Assembly: GCA_028641055.1 (NCBI GenBank)
Contig: CM054060.1
Span: 314,407,682 to 314,471,681, forward strand
Source: Alopecurus myosuroides
Taxonomy: Eukaryota; Streptophyta; Magnoliopsida; Poales; Poaceae
Reading direction: 5' to 3'
Length of the DNA: 64,000 nucleotides
Position numbers and translations under genes: made by a program. The notes beneath the pieces were generated by a model, which was not told the origin of the DNA, searched no databases, and saw nothing but the letters and a program-made list of their open reading frames with translations. How positions within the stretch are numbered: the first letter of the stretch is position 1; every line of letters begins with the position of its first letter. This document shows positions 19,607 to 29,848 of this stretch, piece after piece.

Positions 19607-19931
19607 TGAGGAAGATCTAGCGAGAAGCGAAAAGAAAACAAAATGAGAAAAAGGACGAACGCGATGAACACGAAGAACGCAAGTTCAAGATCCAAAAATG
19701 AAAACTTAGATCTAGGAGTGTGTACCAGGAATCGGCGGCGGAGATGAAGTTCGTTGAACGCGGCGCGGCGGCGCGGACCGGCGGGCCGACTCTGGTGGAC
19801 GACGGCGGTGCGCGTGAAGCTTGGTGGCGAAACTCCGAGCTCGGGTCTTGAGCTCCAATGGCGCACCTGGAGGTTGAAGACGAAGAGGAATGGGGGTGGC
19901 GTTTTGTGATTAGGGTTTTCGCCGGGCCCTG

Positions 19932-19939
19932 TATTTATA
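19932..19939 (-). promoter_or_regulatory. TATA box of element A antisense gene
   Basis: On the - strand this reads TATAAATA, about 325 bases upstream of the antisense ATG. The position and orientation match the antisense TATA boxes of B and C. Confidence 0.5.
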
Positions 19940-20388
19940 GGCGTGGTGGAAACCCTAGAGTGCTAACGGTAAAATGGAGCTAATCACGGGAAATGATACT
20001 CGGCCCGTTGATTACGGAAACAAAATCATGGGAGTTATTTTCATGCAGTCGAGTTACAAATGACCGCGAAAAGAGCAGGACTCGGAATTATTACTCGGAC
20101 TAGCTTATGAGGAATATGAAAGCCGGGTTACGAAGTGGTTGCTATGAAGAGCTGATCTGAGAAATGATATTCGGCTTAGTATGACGATGGGGTTACTATA
20201 TGGACCGCCGAAAGAGCCGGCCTGGCTATAGTTAAAGCAATCTAACCCGTAGCATTATTATATGTAGATATTTATTGTTTTGCAGAGAATAGCATGCGCT
20301 TCGTGGTTGGAGGTTTGTCTTATGCTTAAAGTTTGAAGCTACAAGAAGAGCGCGCCAACCAAGATGCCCACGCTATTCTGGGGAATAC

Positions 20389-20975
20389 TGTTGGGGGGAT
20401 GATAACCCAGCATGCCCATATAGAGGATGAAAGACCCGGCTGGAGGGAGTTTGCGCAAGACCTTGCAATGTGATAATGGGCCGGGTCACACTGATGGGCC
20501 AGCTGTTGTATTGGTAACCCGGCTCAAGGAAAGGGAGGTTCTAGAAGACCCGAAAGACGGTGCGAACCATGGAGTCCAAGACTTGGGGGTCACGATGAGT
20601 AATTTAGGGTTACGAGTAGACCCCGAGTAGGACTCTAGATGTATCTTGTAAGGAAAGCCAGGAAACCGGGTATTATATATAAACCGGCTTCTAGGGCGTA
20701 GAGGCAGATTAGGAGAGAGATTAGAGGATTTCGAGTTATTTTAATTGTGCGAGAGCAAACACCCTTAAACCTAGACCGGAGTCTCGGCGACATTGCAGCC
20801 CAAGCCTCTAGGTCGCCAATTAGTATGATCCCAGCTGGAAGTAAGCTATTATCTCCAATGGAGAGGCTAAACCAGGATAAACTTCGTGCGCGATTTGAGC
20901 TAAACCCTCTCCCAAACACCAGAGTCGATTTACACCAACCTAAGTTACCACCGGTAAGATCTGCCGTGACTTTCC
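20389..20975 (+). repeat. Element A 3' LTR (right end uncertain)
   Basis: The LTR starts TGTTGGGGGGATG directly after a purine-rich CTGGGGAATAC, equivalent to the purine tract and LTR start in B and C. A TATATATAA box is at 20674-20682. No clear CA end or target duplication is visible before element C gag homology starts near 20976, so it may be truncated. The apparent ORF 20747-21094 spans this junction and is not a gene. Confidence 0.6.
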
Positions 20976-22891
20976 CACGACACAGATCCCTTCAATCCAT
21001 TCAGCCGGTAGATACTCCGCACACATTGATAGAGAGGAAAGAGATGACCTATACTTCGGACCTAAGTGTTTCACTGATAGGATCCGAAGAATAACTCTAT
21101 ATTCTGGCTTCGCCAAAGTTGGTCCAACATATCAAAAATATACCGGCAGCACAAACCCGGATGCCTGGCTCTCAGACTATTACACAGCCGTCCAGATTAA
21201 CAATGGGACAGATCTAGAGGCACGTAAAATTCCTCCCCCTTATGTTATTGGATGGAGCCACATATTGGATCAACGGTCTTCCGTCAAGAACTGTCGATAG
21301 CTGGGACGATATGACTAGAGTTTTTACTCAGCATTTTCGGGGCACCTACAAATGCCCCAACAACATCAACTAGTTAAACCGCTGCACCCAATTTGAAGAT
21401 GAGTCATACGTGGACTTTATCTCAAGGTGGACTGCATTGAAGAACAGCTGCTCTGGAGTAACTGACGTACAAGCAATGCATGCTTTTGTCAATGGCTTAA
21501 AACTCGGACTCGTATCGTTCATGATCGGTTCAAAGCAGCACAAAGATCTCGGATCTATGCTTACAACTGCAAATGAGCATGCAGCGGCCGAAGACGACAT
21601 CAGAGAGAGAGAGGTGGCAATATTGACACTCTGATTCAAGCTAAAAAAGACCCCTCGTCCTGAGAAAAAAGCAACTCGAGAATCACAGCAAAATCCCAAG
21701 GAAGTTAACATAGCCTTTGGAAGAGAAAATGGGAGCAAATGGAAAGGACGAAGCACATAACTGATCAACTACACAAAAGAAGAGTGGGAAAGAATTAAGC
21801 CGGAAAACTGTGTCCACCATTCGCAATTTGGGAAACCCACCCATACAAACGCACAATGCCGACTCAACAAGCATACGAAAGGCAGTGCAGGATCTGGAAG
21901 CAAAGGGAAGAGTTCCAAGAGGAAATTCTCCAAGCAAAAGCCAGAAGCTGAAAAAGAAGACAGTGAATCAGACACTAACGAAAAACTCCGGGAACAACAG
22001 CGAAAAGGCGAGCCTAAGTTTCCGAGAGTTGACGGATAATGCAACCTAACTTTCCTGGCAACTCCTTCAGCAAAGGTGGCAAAGAGAACACTCCGAGAAA
22101 TAAACGCGGTTGTCCCACCAACCCCGAAATTCTTGAAATACTCAAATACACCAATTACCTGGGATCACTCTTATCATCCCGGAAACATCCCAGAACCTGG
22201 CACGCAAGCTCTGGCTGTAAGTCATATTGTTCAAAACACTAGGCTAAAAAGAGTGCTGATGGATGGAGGATCCAGCATTAACATAATGTACCTGGATACA
22301 TTGAAGCATCTGCGAATCTCCGAGACCCAGCTCAATCAGAGCAACATACGTTTTCACAGCATCGTCCCTGGCAGACAAGCACGATCCCTAGGAGAAATAT
22401 CCCTAGAGGTAACCTTTGGAGAGAAAGAACATTTCCGACAGGAAAAAATTTCTTTCGAGGTTGTGTCGTTCGAAAGTGTGTACCACACAATACTCGGACG
22501 TTCGGCTTTCGCCAAATTCATGGCAAGATAATGTTATATGTATAAAAATATGAAGATGCCATGACCAAAAGGAGGAGTAATCATCATATCGGGAGACTTC
22601 AAATTGGCAAACGAGCTGGAAAAAGAAAACGTCCTTTGCGCGGAAAAGATAATAGAAAAGGAGGAGCTGAAGAAGCTGGCAAGAGAAGTATCGCCGACAG
22701 AAATGCCGACAGGAAAAGAAAGTCGGAAGCCGGCAGACAGCTTCAAAGCTTCCGAGAATATAAGACAGGTTATCTTAGATCCCAAAGATCCGACAAAGTT
22801 TGTCGTAGTAGAGACCGGGATGACCGACAAATAGGAAAGCGAGCTCATCAAGTTCCTCCGTGAGAACTGGGATATTTTTGCCTGGTGTCCA
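20976..22891 (+). pseudogene. Element C gag-protease fragment (same family as B)
   Basis: Homology to B begins at the RSPS/HSAGRYSAHID block (B ~8655) and runs collinearly to B ~10560. The gag domain is present (YTGSTNPDAWLSDYYTAV, RTVDSWDD, FTQHFRGTYK) with a TAG near 21373 and frameshifts near 21220 and 21610. The knuckle CVHHSQFGKPTHTNAQC is near 21810-21860. The protease (MDGGSSINIMY) is at ~22258-22290, with a TAA after AKFMAR at 22529-22531. The shared TAG sits at 22832-22834. Sequence stops at GCCTGGTGTCCA where a CACTA end begins; the rest of C lies at 50392-57819. Confidence 0.85.
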
Positions 22892-22908
22892 CACTACTAG
22901 GGAAAAGC
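22892..22908 (+). repeat. CACTA terminal inverted repeat
   Basis: CACTACTAGGGAAAAGC. The start CACTA and the A/G-rich continuation are diagnostic of the superfamily in grasses. Confidence 0.8.
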
Positions 22909-22909
22909 T

Positions 22910-23128
22910 TACCCCAGGCGAACAGAAAATGCCTACCACAGGCGCATTTCGGTTCGCCTGGGACCATATCGCCAGCGGTAATGGCTTACCCCAGGCGAAT
23001 ACTACAATGCGCCTGTGGTAAGTTCACATACCCCAGGCGAATACTCCTTGTGTGCCTGGGGTAAAACTCTTACCTGTGGCGAACAAGCGCTGTGCGCCTG
23101 GGGTACTGTCTACTGTTCGCCTGGGGTA
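22910..23128. repeat. CACTA subterminal repeats (TACCCCAGGCGAA, both orientations)
   Basis: Ten or so copies of a 13-bp unit occur. Forward copies are at 22910, 22934, 22987, 23029 and 23071. Inverted copies (TTCGCCTGGGGTA type) are at about 22953, 23008, 23051, 23093 and 23116. Variants alternate CCCC/CACA/CTGTG and GAA/GCA. In characterised CACTA elements such repeats bind the TNPA-type transposase protein. Confidence 0.85.
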
Positions 23129-23401
23129 TGGTTTTGCTGTATCAAAAAATAAAAGAAAACCATAATAACAGAATTATAGGAAAATGACAGAAATAAGTAT
23201 CAAGCTGACAGAATAACAGCAAAATGACACAATTAAGTTTTATAACAGAAATATTTTCGATCATCAACACATAGTCTCGATCATCACCACATAGTTTAAC
23301 AAAATTACATAGTCTCGAAAAGAACCATGCTACTAATAAATCCAGGAGTTAGCTAGTGAGATGGAAATAATTATTTGTTCTAATTTGAACAAACTCGTCA
23401 T

Positions 23402-24446
23402 CTATCGATCTAGCGGGCTGATGTAGTGGATGACCATCATCATGTCCAAGTTGGGGACGTCACTATTCCTCATGGTGATCAGAATAGCTTGGCCAGCCTC
23501 CATACCAACTCTTGCGGAATGGAACTGCCTCCATGCTTGAGAGTTGAGGATGACGCGACCATCAGCATTATCCCTGGTGATCGGAACTGCGGTGACATGT
23601 CCGGATTCTCCACGGCGTACTCCAATGGTACCAGGCTCCATGCCAGCACTGTCCGCTACCGCCATAGGTATTTTCTAGAACACAATTCCAAGATAGAATA
23701 AAAGCATAATGTCACATACCGGCCACATTATAACATAAGCAACTACAGGAATAAGAAAGTGTTAAGAAAATACCATGACATGTCCATTGGAGATGTTAGT
23801 GTTGGTGATGCGATGCACGAAAGGGAACCCGATGTAGCTATCTATCTCGGCAAGTTTCTGAAGGACACGGTCCTTCTCAATCTCGCTAAGATTCGCTCTT
23901 TGAGCAACCACCACATGTTTCCATGGGTCCTCCTCGTCCATATCATCCTCAGTGTCCATATCATCCTCACTGTTCCCAATATCCTCCTCACTCCCGCCAT
24001 TCTCGCTCGCAATCCCGCCCATATACAGAATTTTGATACGAGGTTGCGGTCCTTCTATAGAGAAGTGAATGTAATCACCTCCGCTTAAATTGTACGTGGC
24101 GATGATAGCCTGCAATTGTTCCCCGCAGAAGTATGTCTTCGTTCTTTCTTTTTTCACTCGAAGAATGTAGGTGGTCCCGTGAACATTGAAATCCACATTA
24201 TTGCCAACTAACTGGTTGAACTCTTGGCGAATATTGCATGGTAGAATCTAAAAAAGAAATATAAAGAATCTTTTGTTAAGAAACACAAGTCTCAAGCTAG
24301 ATAGTAAAACGAAAGAACAAGTTAACATAAAAAGAATTGTTAATTACCAACGAATCAACGTCACCGTCGTGGAGCTGAAGCATAAAAGAAGTCCCAGTGA
24401 ATCGTCCTTGGGCACATCGGGACCGACATACTTCGCAAGCCATGTT
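23402..24446 (-). CDS. CACTA-borne gene with two B3-like domains (partial)
   Basis: Three exons join in phase 0 with GT-AG borders: 24446-24348, 24247-23774 and 23674-23402 (stop). The middle exon begins ILPCNIRQEFNQLVG and continues VDFNVHGTTYILRV...YNLSGGDYIHFSI, which fits a B3 DNA-binding fold. An acidic linker (SEDDMDTEDDMDEED) follows. The last exon has a second B3-like unit (VMKIPMAV...RVILNSQAWRQFHSARVG...ILITMR). At least one more exon probably lies upstream (donor GTAGGT at ~24531). B3 proteins are plant transcription factors; here the gene could be a transposon accessory factor or a captured host fragment. No stops seen in these exons. Confidence 0.55.
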
Positions 24447-24620
24447 CTATTAAATTAAGAAAGTACACATAGAGGTTAGAGGAGTATAGCTATCACAAAA
24501 CAAAGACAAATGGCAGCACCTACCTCTAGTAGTGTAATAAGGCAATTGAAAGCAGTACAAACGAAATGGAACCTGTCGGAGAGTTTAGGTGATACTTCCA
24601 ACAGTACACTTTCTTCAAGT

Positions 24621-25116
24621 ACAATTGGTTATGTTGTTATTGTGCGTGTTTTTACTCCTATTTAATCTCACATTTCACATTCCTTTTTACTAGTGAAACC
24701 TGACTCTATGGTATTCATCTAAACGGAAATACGCATTATTGAAAATTACATGTTGGAGATATAATGCACTACAAAGATCCGATAAGAGCACTGAATCCTG
24801 GAGATATAATGCACATTCCTCTGGATCCACGACGACGGGAGCACCGCGGCCACCAGGAGCAGGCGCACATCCTCCACAACGACGACGGGAGGGCCGGAGT
24901 GGGCTGGGATGGAGGGGAGATGGGAGGGTGGGGGGATGGGAGGGAGAGGGGCTGACTTGGATCAACAACGACGACGACGACGGAGTGGGCGACGACGGAG
25001 TGGGCGACGACCTGCTCTGCTCCTCTCGACACTGGCGACGGCGGCGGCGTGTGGGTGCGGGTGCGGGTGAGATCTGGTCACTTAGAATACTAAAGCATTG
25101 AGCTAAGCACATTGGC
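24621..25116. other. Unassigned GC-rich stretch
   Basis: No gene is supported. 24830-25075 is GC-rich with GACGAC-type and GGGAGGGG simple repeats; long open frames there on both strands are a by-product of composition. It may be interior sequence of the second CACTA element. Confidence 0.4.
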
Positions 25117-25339
25117 ACCGGTTTCTGATACAAACCGGTTCTAAAAGGATCTGTCCACTGGGCCCCCCACCCTGCCGCAAATGGCCTCATGGCCTTTAGG
25201 ACCGGTTTGTGATACAAACCGGTTCTCAAGGATCTGTCCCCTGGGCCCCCCTCCGCGCAGCAAATGGCCGCAAGGCCTTTAGCACCGGTTTTTGATACAA
25301 ACCGGTGTTAAAGTCCTCGCGGCCATTTGCTGCGCGGAG
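25117..25339. repeat. Second CACTA-type subterminal repeat block
   Basis: Three ~85-bp-spaced copies of the palindrome ACCGGTTTnTGATACAAACCGGT start at 25117, 25201 and 25284, flanked by TTTAG/CTAAAG. This pattern is typical of grass CACTA subterminal regions and differs from the motif at 22910-23128, so it is a second element. The last copy is nested in a longer hairpin (25251-25339). The element is cut at 25344 by the D array. Confidence 0.65.
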
Positions 25340-28237
25340 TGGGGTGTCGCACCCTGGCTTCTAAGGGATACTCATCGGGCCGAACTGGATAGCAGGTGCT
25401 TGGATTATGGGGCATAACTGCTCCCACGTCCCAGCTTCCTGGTAGGCCTGCGCTTATGCGCGACAACACAAGCCCTGCTATTCCATCGTCGATGTAAACT
25501 ATCCACTAGAAGTCAAAGGCACTACTATCGACGTACTTCATATCAATCACGCACGGTACGTCAACAGCGTTAAACGAATGATAATCACAACGTATCTCTA
25601 AGACACAAAAGATTGAAATAAGGTTGCAAATGGCCTTCACTAAGGCAGAGATAGCAAATACAATCATCCAGAGGACACATGTCCAACCATAGCATTCATT
25701 ACATCAGCGGAAGCAAACAAGGTGTCTGAGTACAGACAAATCCAACAGGCTTAAGAAGCCGGAGAAAATAAAGAAGACGAAGCCCATCCACGTAGGTCCT
25801 GGATCCTGCCCGGGGTCCAGCTATCTACTCGTCTGCAGTCTCGTCAAACTCCACGAAGTAGCCATCCTGGTGATCATCGTAGCCGTAGTCGTAGTCTGCG
25901 TAAACCACAGCCCCAACGGGGTCAGTACATCCAAGTACTGGCAAGCAAGACTGACACTTCATCAAAGAGTTACCCGTCAACACAAGCATAGATGCTTGGG
26001 ATCAACGGAAGGAATAGGTGATATGAAAGCTGCAGCGGGCTGCTCTAACCAACTACAGAAGATATCTACAAGTTCCGGCTAACAGAAGAAGATAAGATCG
26101 AGGATTGTAACCAACTGAAAGATAACTTCAACCAAACCCATCCTGGATCTCGCCCCTTATCCGAAGAAGCAATCCGAGGATAACTCACACAGTTGTATTA
26201 ATGATGAATCAAGTTATTGTGTGAATAACCTATTACTAGTCAAGTTATTAATCATTGGGTGTAACATGGTTGATCATTATGTTGAAGTTGTCCTGAGTAC
26301 TTGTTAGCCAGTACTTTCACCAAGTAGTCCATAACCGCGGAAAACACGGCTTCTCGAGAAGATTATCCCTGCAGGGTTGCACCAATTTGGCCGTACACGT
26401 ATCAATAACCCGCCAGATGGGATGCCTCCCACCAAGCGGGGCACTCAACACAACTCGGCCCTTCTTCGCATCAAGCCCAAAGAACCTTGGGCGCACGGCT
26501 AATCAAGCCCCGAAGAAAAGGGACCCTCATAGCACTCTAAGACCGTGTCCCCCTATATGCCGACTACAAAAGTTCCACCCTGCGCTGGGCTCGCAAAAAC
26601 ATGCATGCGGCAAATGGAAAACACGAACTAAATGAGGCGATTTGGACGAGATGCGAATCGAGTCAAATTGAGGGGGGCGCCCATACTCGCTTCCCACATG
26701 CGGGTAGTGCGCTCATCATGGATCGGTAGACAAGACCCTTTTCCTATTAGGGTCGACACTAGCAGGCCTCAAAACCACACAGGGCCTCCTGCCGGTGCCT
26801 TATCATCAAATTATTATTACCATTAGCACTTAACAGGATTGATTGATTAACATTCGAGCCCCCGGTACAATAATAAGATAGTAAAAGTAGTAACCGACAA
26901 CAGACTCGAGTAAAAGCAACCCTAAGCATGCTAGATAAGACTAAGGCAACAAGCAAGGGGTTTTAGGTATGGAGGTGAGGCAATATTATTGGTTCAGGGT
27001 ATCATGTGATAGGTTCGGAGAACAAGCAACGATACATAGGGCTAGCAATAGTAGACAAAAGGATAGTATCGACAACAAGTGTGGAAAGGAACTCGATGAT
27101 TCATGTGAGTGATAACTTGCCTGGAAGCTCAACAGCCTAGTACTGAGCTAAATCCTCAGAAGGGGTGTCGTAAGGATCGTCGGTATCAACCTCGTCGTCT
27201 AACCGAGAAGAAGCAAACAGACAATGCAGAAGAGGTAGACAATCAATATCATGGCATTGTGCACAATCAAAGATGATGCATGTCATGTTAATGGTTGCAT
27301 CAAAATAAACTAAGTGACATAATAACACAATTTAAATGGACCCATATGCAATTGGATTGCATATGGCAAAAGGTCCATGGATTAAGTGGAAACAAATGAT
27401 CTACAAGTTATTATCATGTGATAGTTTGCTTAGCATGATGCATGCATGATGATAGCAACAAAAATAACAACAAGAGATGCAAGTGAAAAAGGTTTTGAAC
27501 ATGTTTGACAATCATTTATTAAGTTTAGGAAATGTTTGGTTATTTAAACATGTCACACAAGTATTTGTTGTTTTCAACAAGTTAAAGTGTTCAAAACAAG
27601 TAACAAAGTTTATATTTGAAAAGAACATCAAATTTTAGTTGGATTACATGTTTCAAATATTGAAATTGGAATTAGGATAATTTAATTATGAATTAAACAA
27701 TATTAAACAAGTTTTAATTGAACTTAAACAAGATTTAAATTGTTTAGGCAATTTTAATTATTCAAAGCAGGAAACAAAAATTATATTTGAAAAGGTGAGT
27801 TGAAATGGTATGGAAAACATATTTTATTTGCATTTATTGGATTAATAAGGAATTAGTTATTGAATTTAGAAATTAGCATTTGAATTATTCAAGTTTGAAT
27901 TTTAAATGCATTTGGAATTTGTAAAACAGTACACAAATGGATTATTTGGAAAGATCATTAAATTTGGAACAGAAAACATATACAACTTTTATTAATTGGA
28001 CTTATAGATTAAAAGTTATTAAAGTTTAAAGTTTAATGTTTAAATCTGTTATTTAAAAGAATTTAGAAATTACACAGAAAACGTGTTAAACATTTTTACA
28101 CCGTGCAGCAGCTAGCCACAGCCACTGCAGGGTGGGCCACGGGGGCCAGCGTGGCGCTGGACGCTGGCGTGGCAGCCAGGGTCACTGCCGTGTGGCCCCT
28201 GCCTGTCAGCCAGAGATGCAAAAGGTTGGAATAATCG

Positions 28238-28300
28238 CGGCGCGAGGGATTCGAACCCGCGCCCTCGCTTGCGCGCACCAGGGACTGAACCACTGCGCTG
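28238..28300 (-). repeat. tRNA-like (SINE-head-like) segment in D LTR 1
   Basis: On the - strand there is an A-box-like AGCGCAGTGG (28299-28290), then a B-box GGTTCGAATCC (28257-28247) about 33 bases on. This is the spacing of RNA polymerase III promoters in tRNA-derived SINEs. No complete cloverleaf or A-rich tail is apparent. It is repeated at 38526-38588 and 48815-48877. Confidence 0.5.
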
Positions 28301-29013
28301 CGCTGAGGTTGTTCTCTGTATACGCGATGCAGTAAGGTTGTACTTCAACACTGCAGTTAACTGAACCCAACTGACGCGCAAGAACCTGAACTTCGTCAGA
28401 GATAACAACAGATGCTCGCCGGCGGGGAAACGGTGGCCGTGCCCGATCTGGTGGTGCTGCTGTGGTGAGGATGGATGCGTGCGCAAGCAGTGAGTGAGAG
28501 GAAGAGACCACGATGCTCACCAACGAAGGTAGCCGATGCAGAGGCTCGATGACGTGAGGCTGACGCCGACTGCTGCGGCGGGGAAGAGGACGGCGGCGCG
28601 GATCCGGTGGTCCTTCGTGCTCCCTCCGGTGTCCAGCGTGTAGAGGGAGCAGAGGTGGAGCGATCCCAGCGAACGATCAGCGTCGAGGGGCTCTGCAACG
28701 GAGTAGACGACCACGGGTTCAGAAAGAATGGTGCCACGGTGGTCGGAGAGGGCGAGGATCGCGGCGTCAAACAGGAGCTCACCGGGGCTGGCTCTGGTGT
28801 TCAAGTTGGAGAGGAAGGAGCGGGGTTGCGGTTCCCGGTTAGCCCGCGAGGAATCGTGCGTCGACGGATGCGTTCATCGTCGAGATTCAGAGCGGTGGTC
28901 GCCGGAAGGAGTTGCAGAGAGGGGAGCGCGACGGGGAAGAAGCAATCGGCGGCGGAGAGAGGGGGAAACAGGAAAAACCTAGGGTTAGGGTAGCTGGCGC
29001 GCTGCCCTAGGCT

Positions 29014-29022
29014 ACTTATAGG
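29014..29022 (-). promoter_or_regulatory. Probable TATA box of D LTR 1
   Basis: On the - strand CCTATAAGT precedes a C/T-rich region. It implies U3 of ~790 bp and an R-U5 of about 3.6 kb. Copies at 39302-39310 and 49591-49599. Confidence 0.55.
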
Positions 29023-29813
29023 GGCGGCATCGACGTGATGGCCGTCGGTGGCGTCGCGGTGCCGCCGTGGCACCGCTGCGATTCGTGCCGTACAGGGAGA
29101 CGACGATGGGGTTTCTAATCGAACCGGTAAGTGAGTTAGTTGGGCTGGGCCGAGCGCGCGGGGGAGAGAAACGGGCTGGGCTGGCTAGGTGACGCGCGCG
29201 CTGCGTTTTCTCCTTCTTTTCTTTTTCTGTTTTATATTTTTTTTTGCAGAAAACAGATTTGGAAGAAAAGGATAGGTTTTAGCTTAATAAAAATTCCAGA
29301 AAAATTAGGTTAAGCTATTTAGAACATTAGCAAACAAATGCCAAGGTTGGTTTGCAAAAAGTTGAGACTTAAATTGCTGTTTGTATTTGAATCCATATTT
29401 GAAAGAATTTTAACATTGATTTAAACATTATGAAAACAAAGCATTTTAATAGGGTGGCCCCTATGGATTAAATGATTAGAATTAGTGGTTTGGTTTAGAG
29501 ATTTTCATAAACTCAAGTTGGTTGCTGTTTGATGAATTTGATTTGAAATTGAAGGTGACTTGGAATTATTTGTTTGAACTAAAACCAACAAATTATTAAT
29601 TGAACATTATTGAAGTATTTGGAAACAAGGAGGTTTTTGATTTGCATTCTTTATTTGAAAAGATTGTAACAGACAAGTATGAAGACAAAGGTTGAATTTC
29701 ATTATGAAAACAATGCAACAGAAAATAAAATGAGGATGATGACATGATGCATTGCTTAAAATAAACAAGAAACAAAACAACTAGGGAGTTTTTCATACTT
29801 GGATGTTACAAAA

Positions 29814-29829
29814 CGCCCCCCCTTGAAGG
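29814..29829 (-). promoter_or_regulatory. Polypurine tract of D copy 1
   Basis: On the - strand a CCTTCAAGGGGGGGCG run (seven Gs) ends just before the 3' LTR. Copy 2 has nine Gs at 40101-40116. Confidence 0.65.
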
Positions 29830-29848
29830 AATCGCGCCCCGAGATTCC

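Larger units (their letters stand above)
16149..20975 (+). mobile_element. Element A, right part: antisense gene and 3' LTR
   Basis: Continuation of the element interrupted at 6291. It carries the antisense gene (19606-16296), its promoter region, a purine-rich tract and a 3' LTR from 20389. The order is the same as in B and C. The right boundary is uncertain: sequence of element C (truncated in gag) is recognisable from about 20976. Confidence 0.75.
22892..24620 (-). mobile_element. CACTA transposon end with antisense gene (other end not found)
   Basis: It starts CACTACTAGGGAAAAGC, the CACTA-type terminus, and is preceded by CCA, a possible 3-bp duplication. A subterminal repeat block follows (22910-23128) and then a - strand gene with B3-like domains. 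I do not find a matching inverted terminus (CTTTTCCCTAGTAGTG) to the right, so the right part is deleted or rearranged. The right limit given is only the last exon-like sequence. Confidence 0.7.
25345..29810 (-). repeat. Element D LTR 1
   Basis: 4466 bp; on the - strand it runs TGTAACATCC...GTGCGACA. It contains a TATA box (29014-29022), a GC-rich transcribed part (~28985-28085), a tRNA-like segment (28238-28300) and a long AT-rich to mixed remainder. In the first ~560 bp about five bases differ from LTR 2. Open frames inside it have no ATG and are not called as genes. Confidence 0.95.

Noticed and set aside
20747..21094. 115-codon + strand frame as a gene
   Set aside because: It spans the junction of element A LTR and element C gag and reads gag in the wrong frame.
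22561..22863. 100-codon + strand frame in element C
   Set aside because: Out-of-frame shadow of the protease-RT linker.
24526..24534. CTAGTAGTG as the right end of the CACTA element
   Set aside because: Only 9 bases match the terminus and no subterminal repeats precede it. It lies at an apparent exon end of the antisense gene (donor GTAGGT).
24690..25229. 179-codon - strand frame
   Set aside because: Composition-driven frame across GC-rich simple repeats and CACTA palindromes; no protein-like motif.
25340..25344. TGGGG as target duplication of the D array
   Set aside because: The right side (50387-50391, AAACG) does not match.
28238..28300. A functional tRNA gene
   Set aside because: A- and B-box motifs are present but no full cloverleaf, acceptor stem or anticodon arm could be drawn; kept as tRNA-like.
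28517..28804. 95-codon open frame repeated in all three D LTRs, ending at a splice donor and in phase with the gag acceptor
   Set aside because: It has no ATG (it opens with TTG) and no internal Met, so there is no normal start. Only the splice-site observation is kept.
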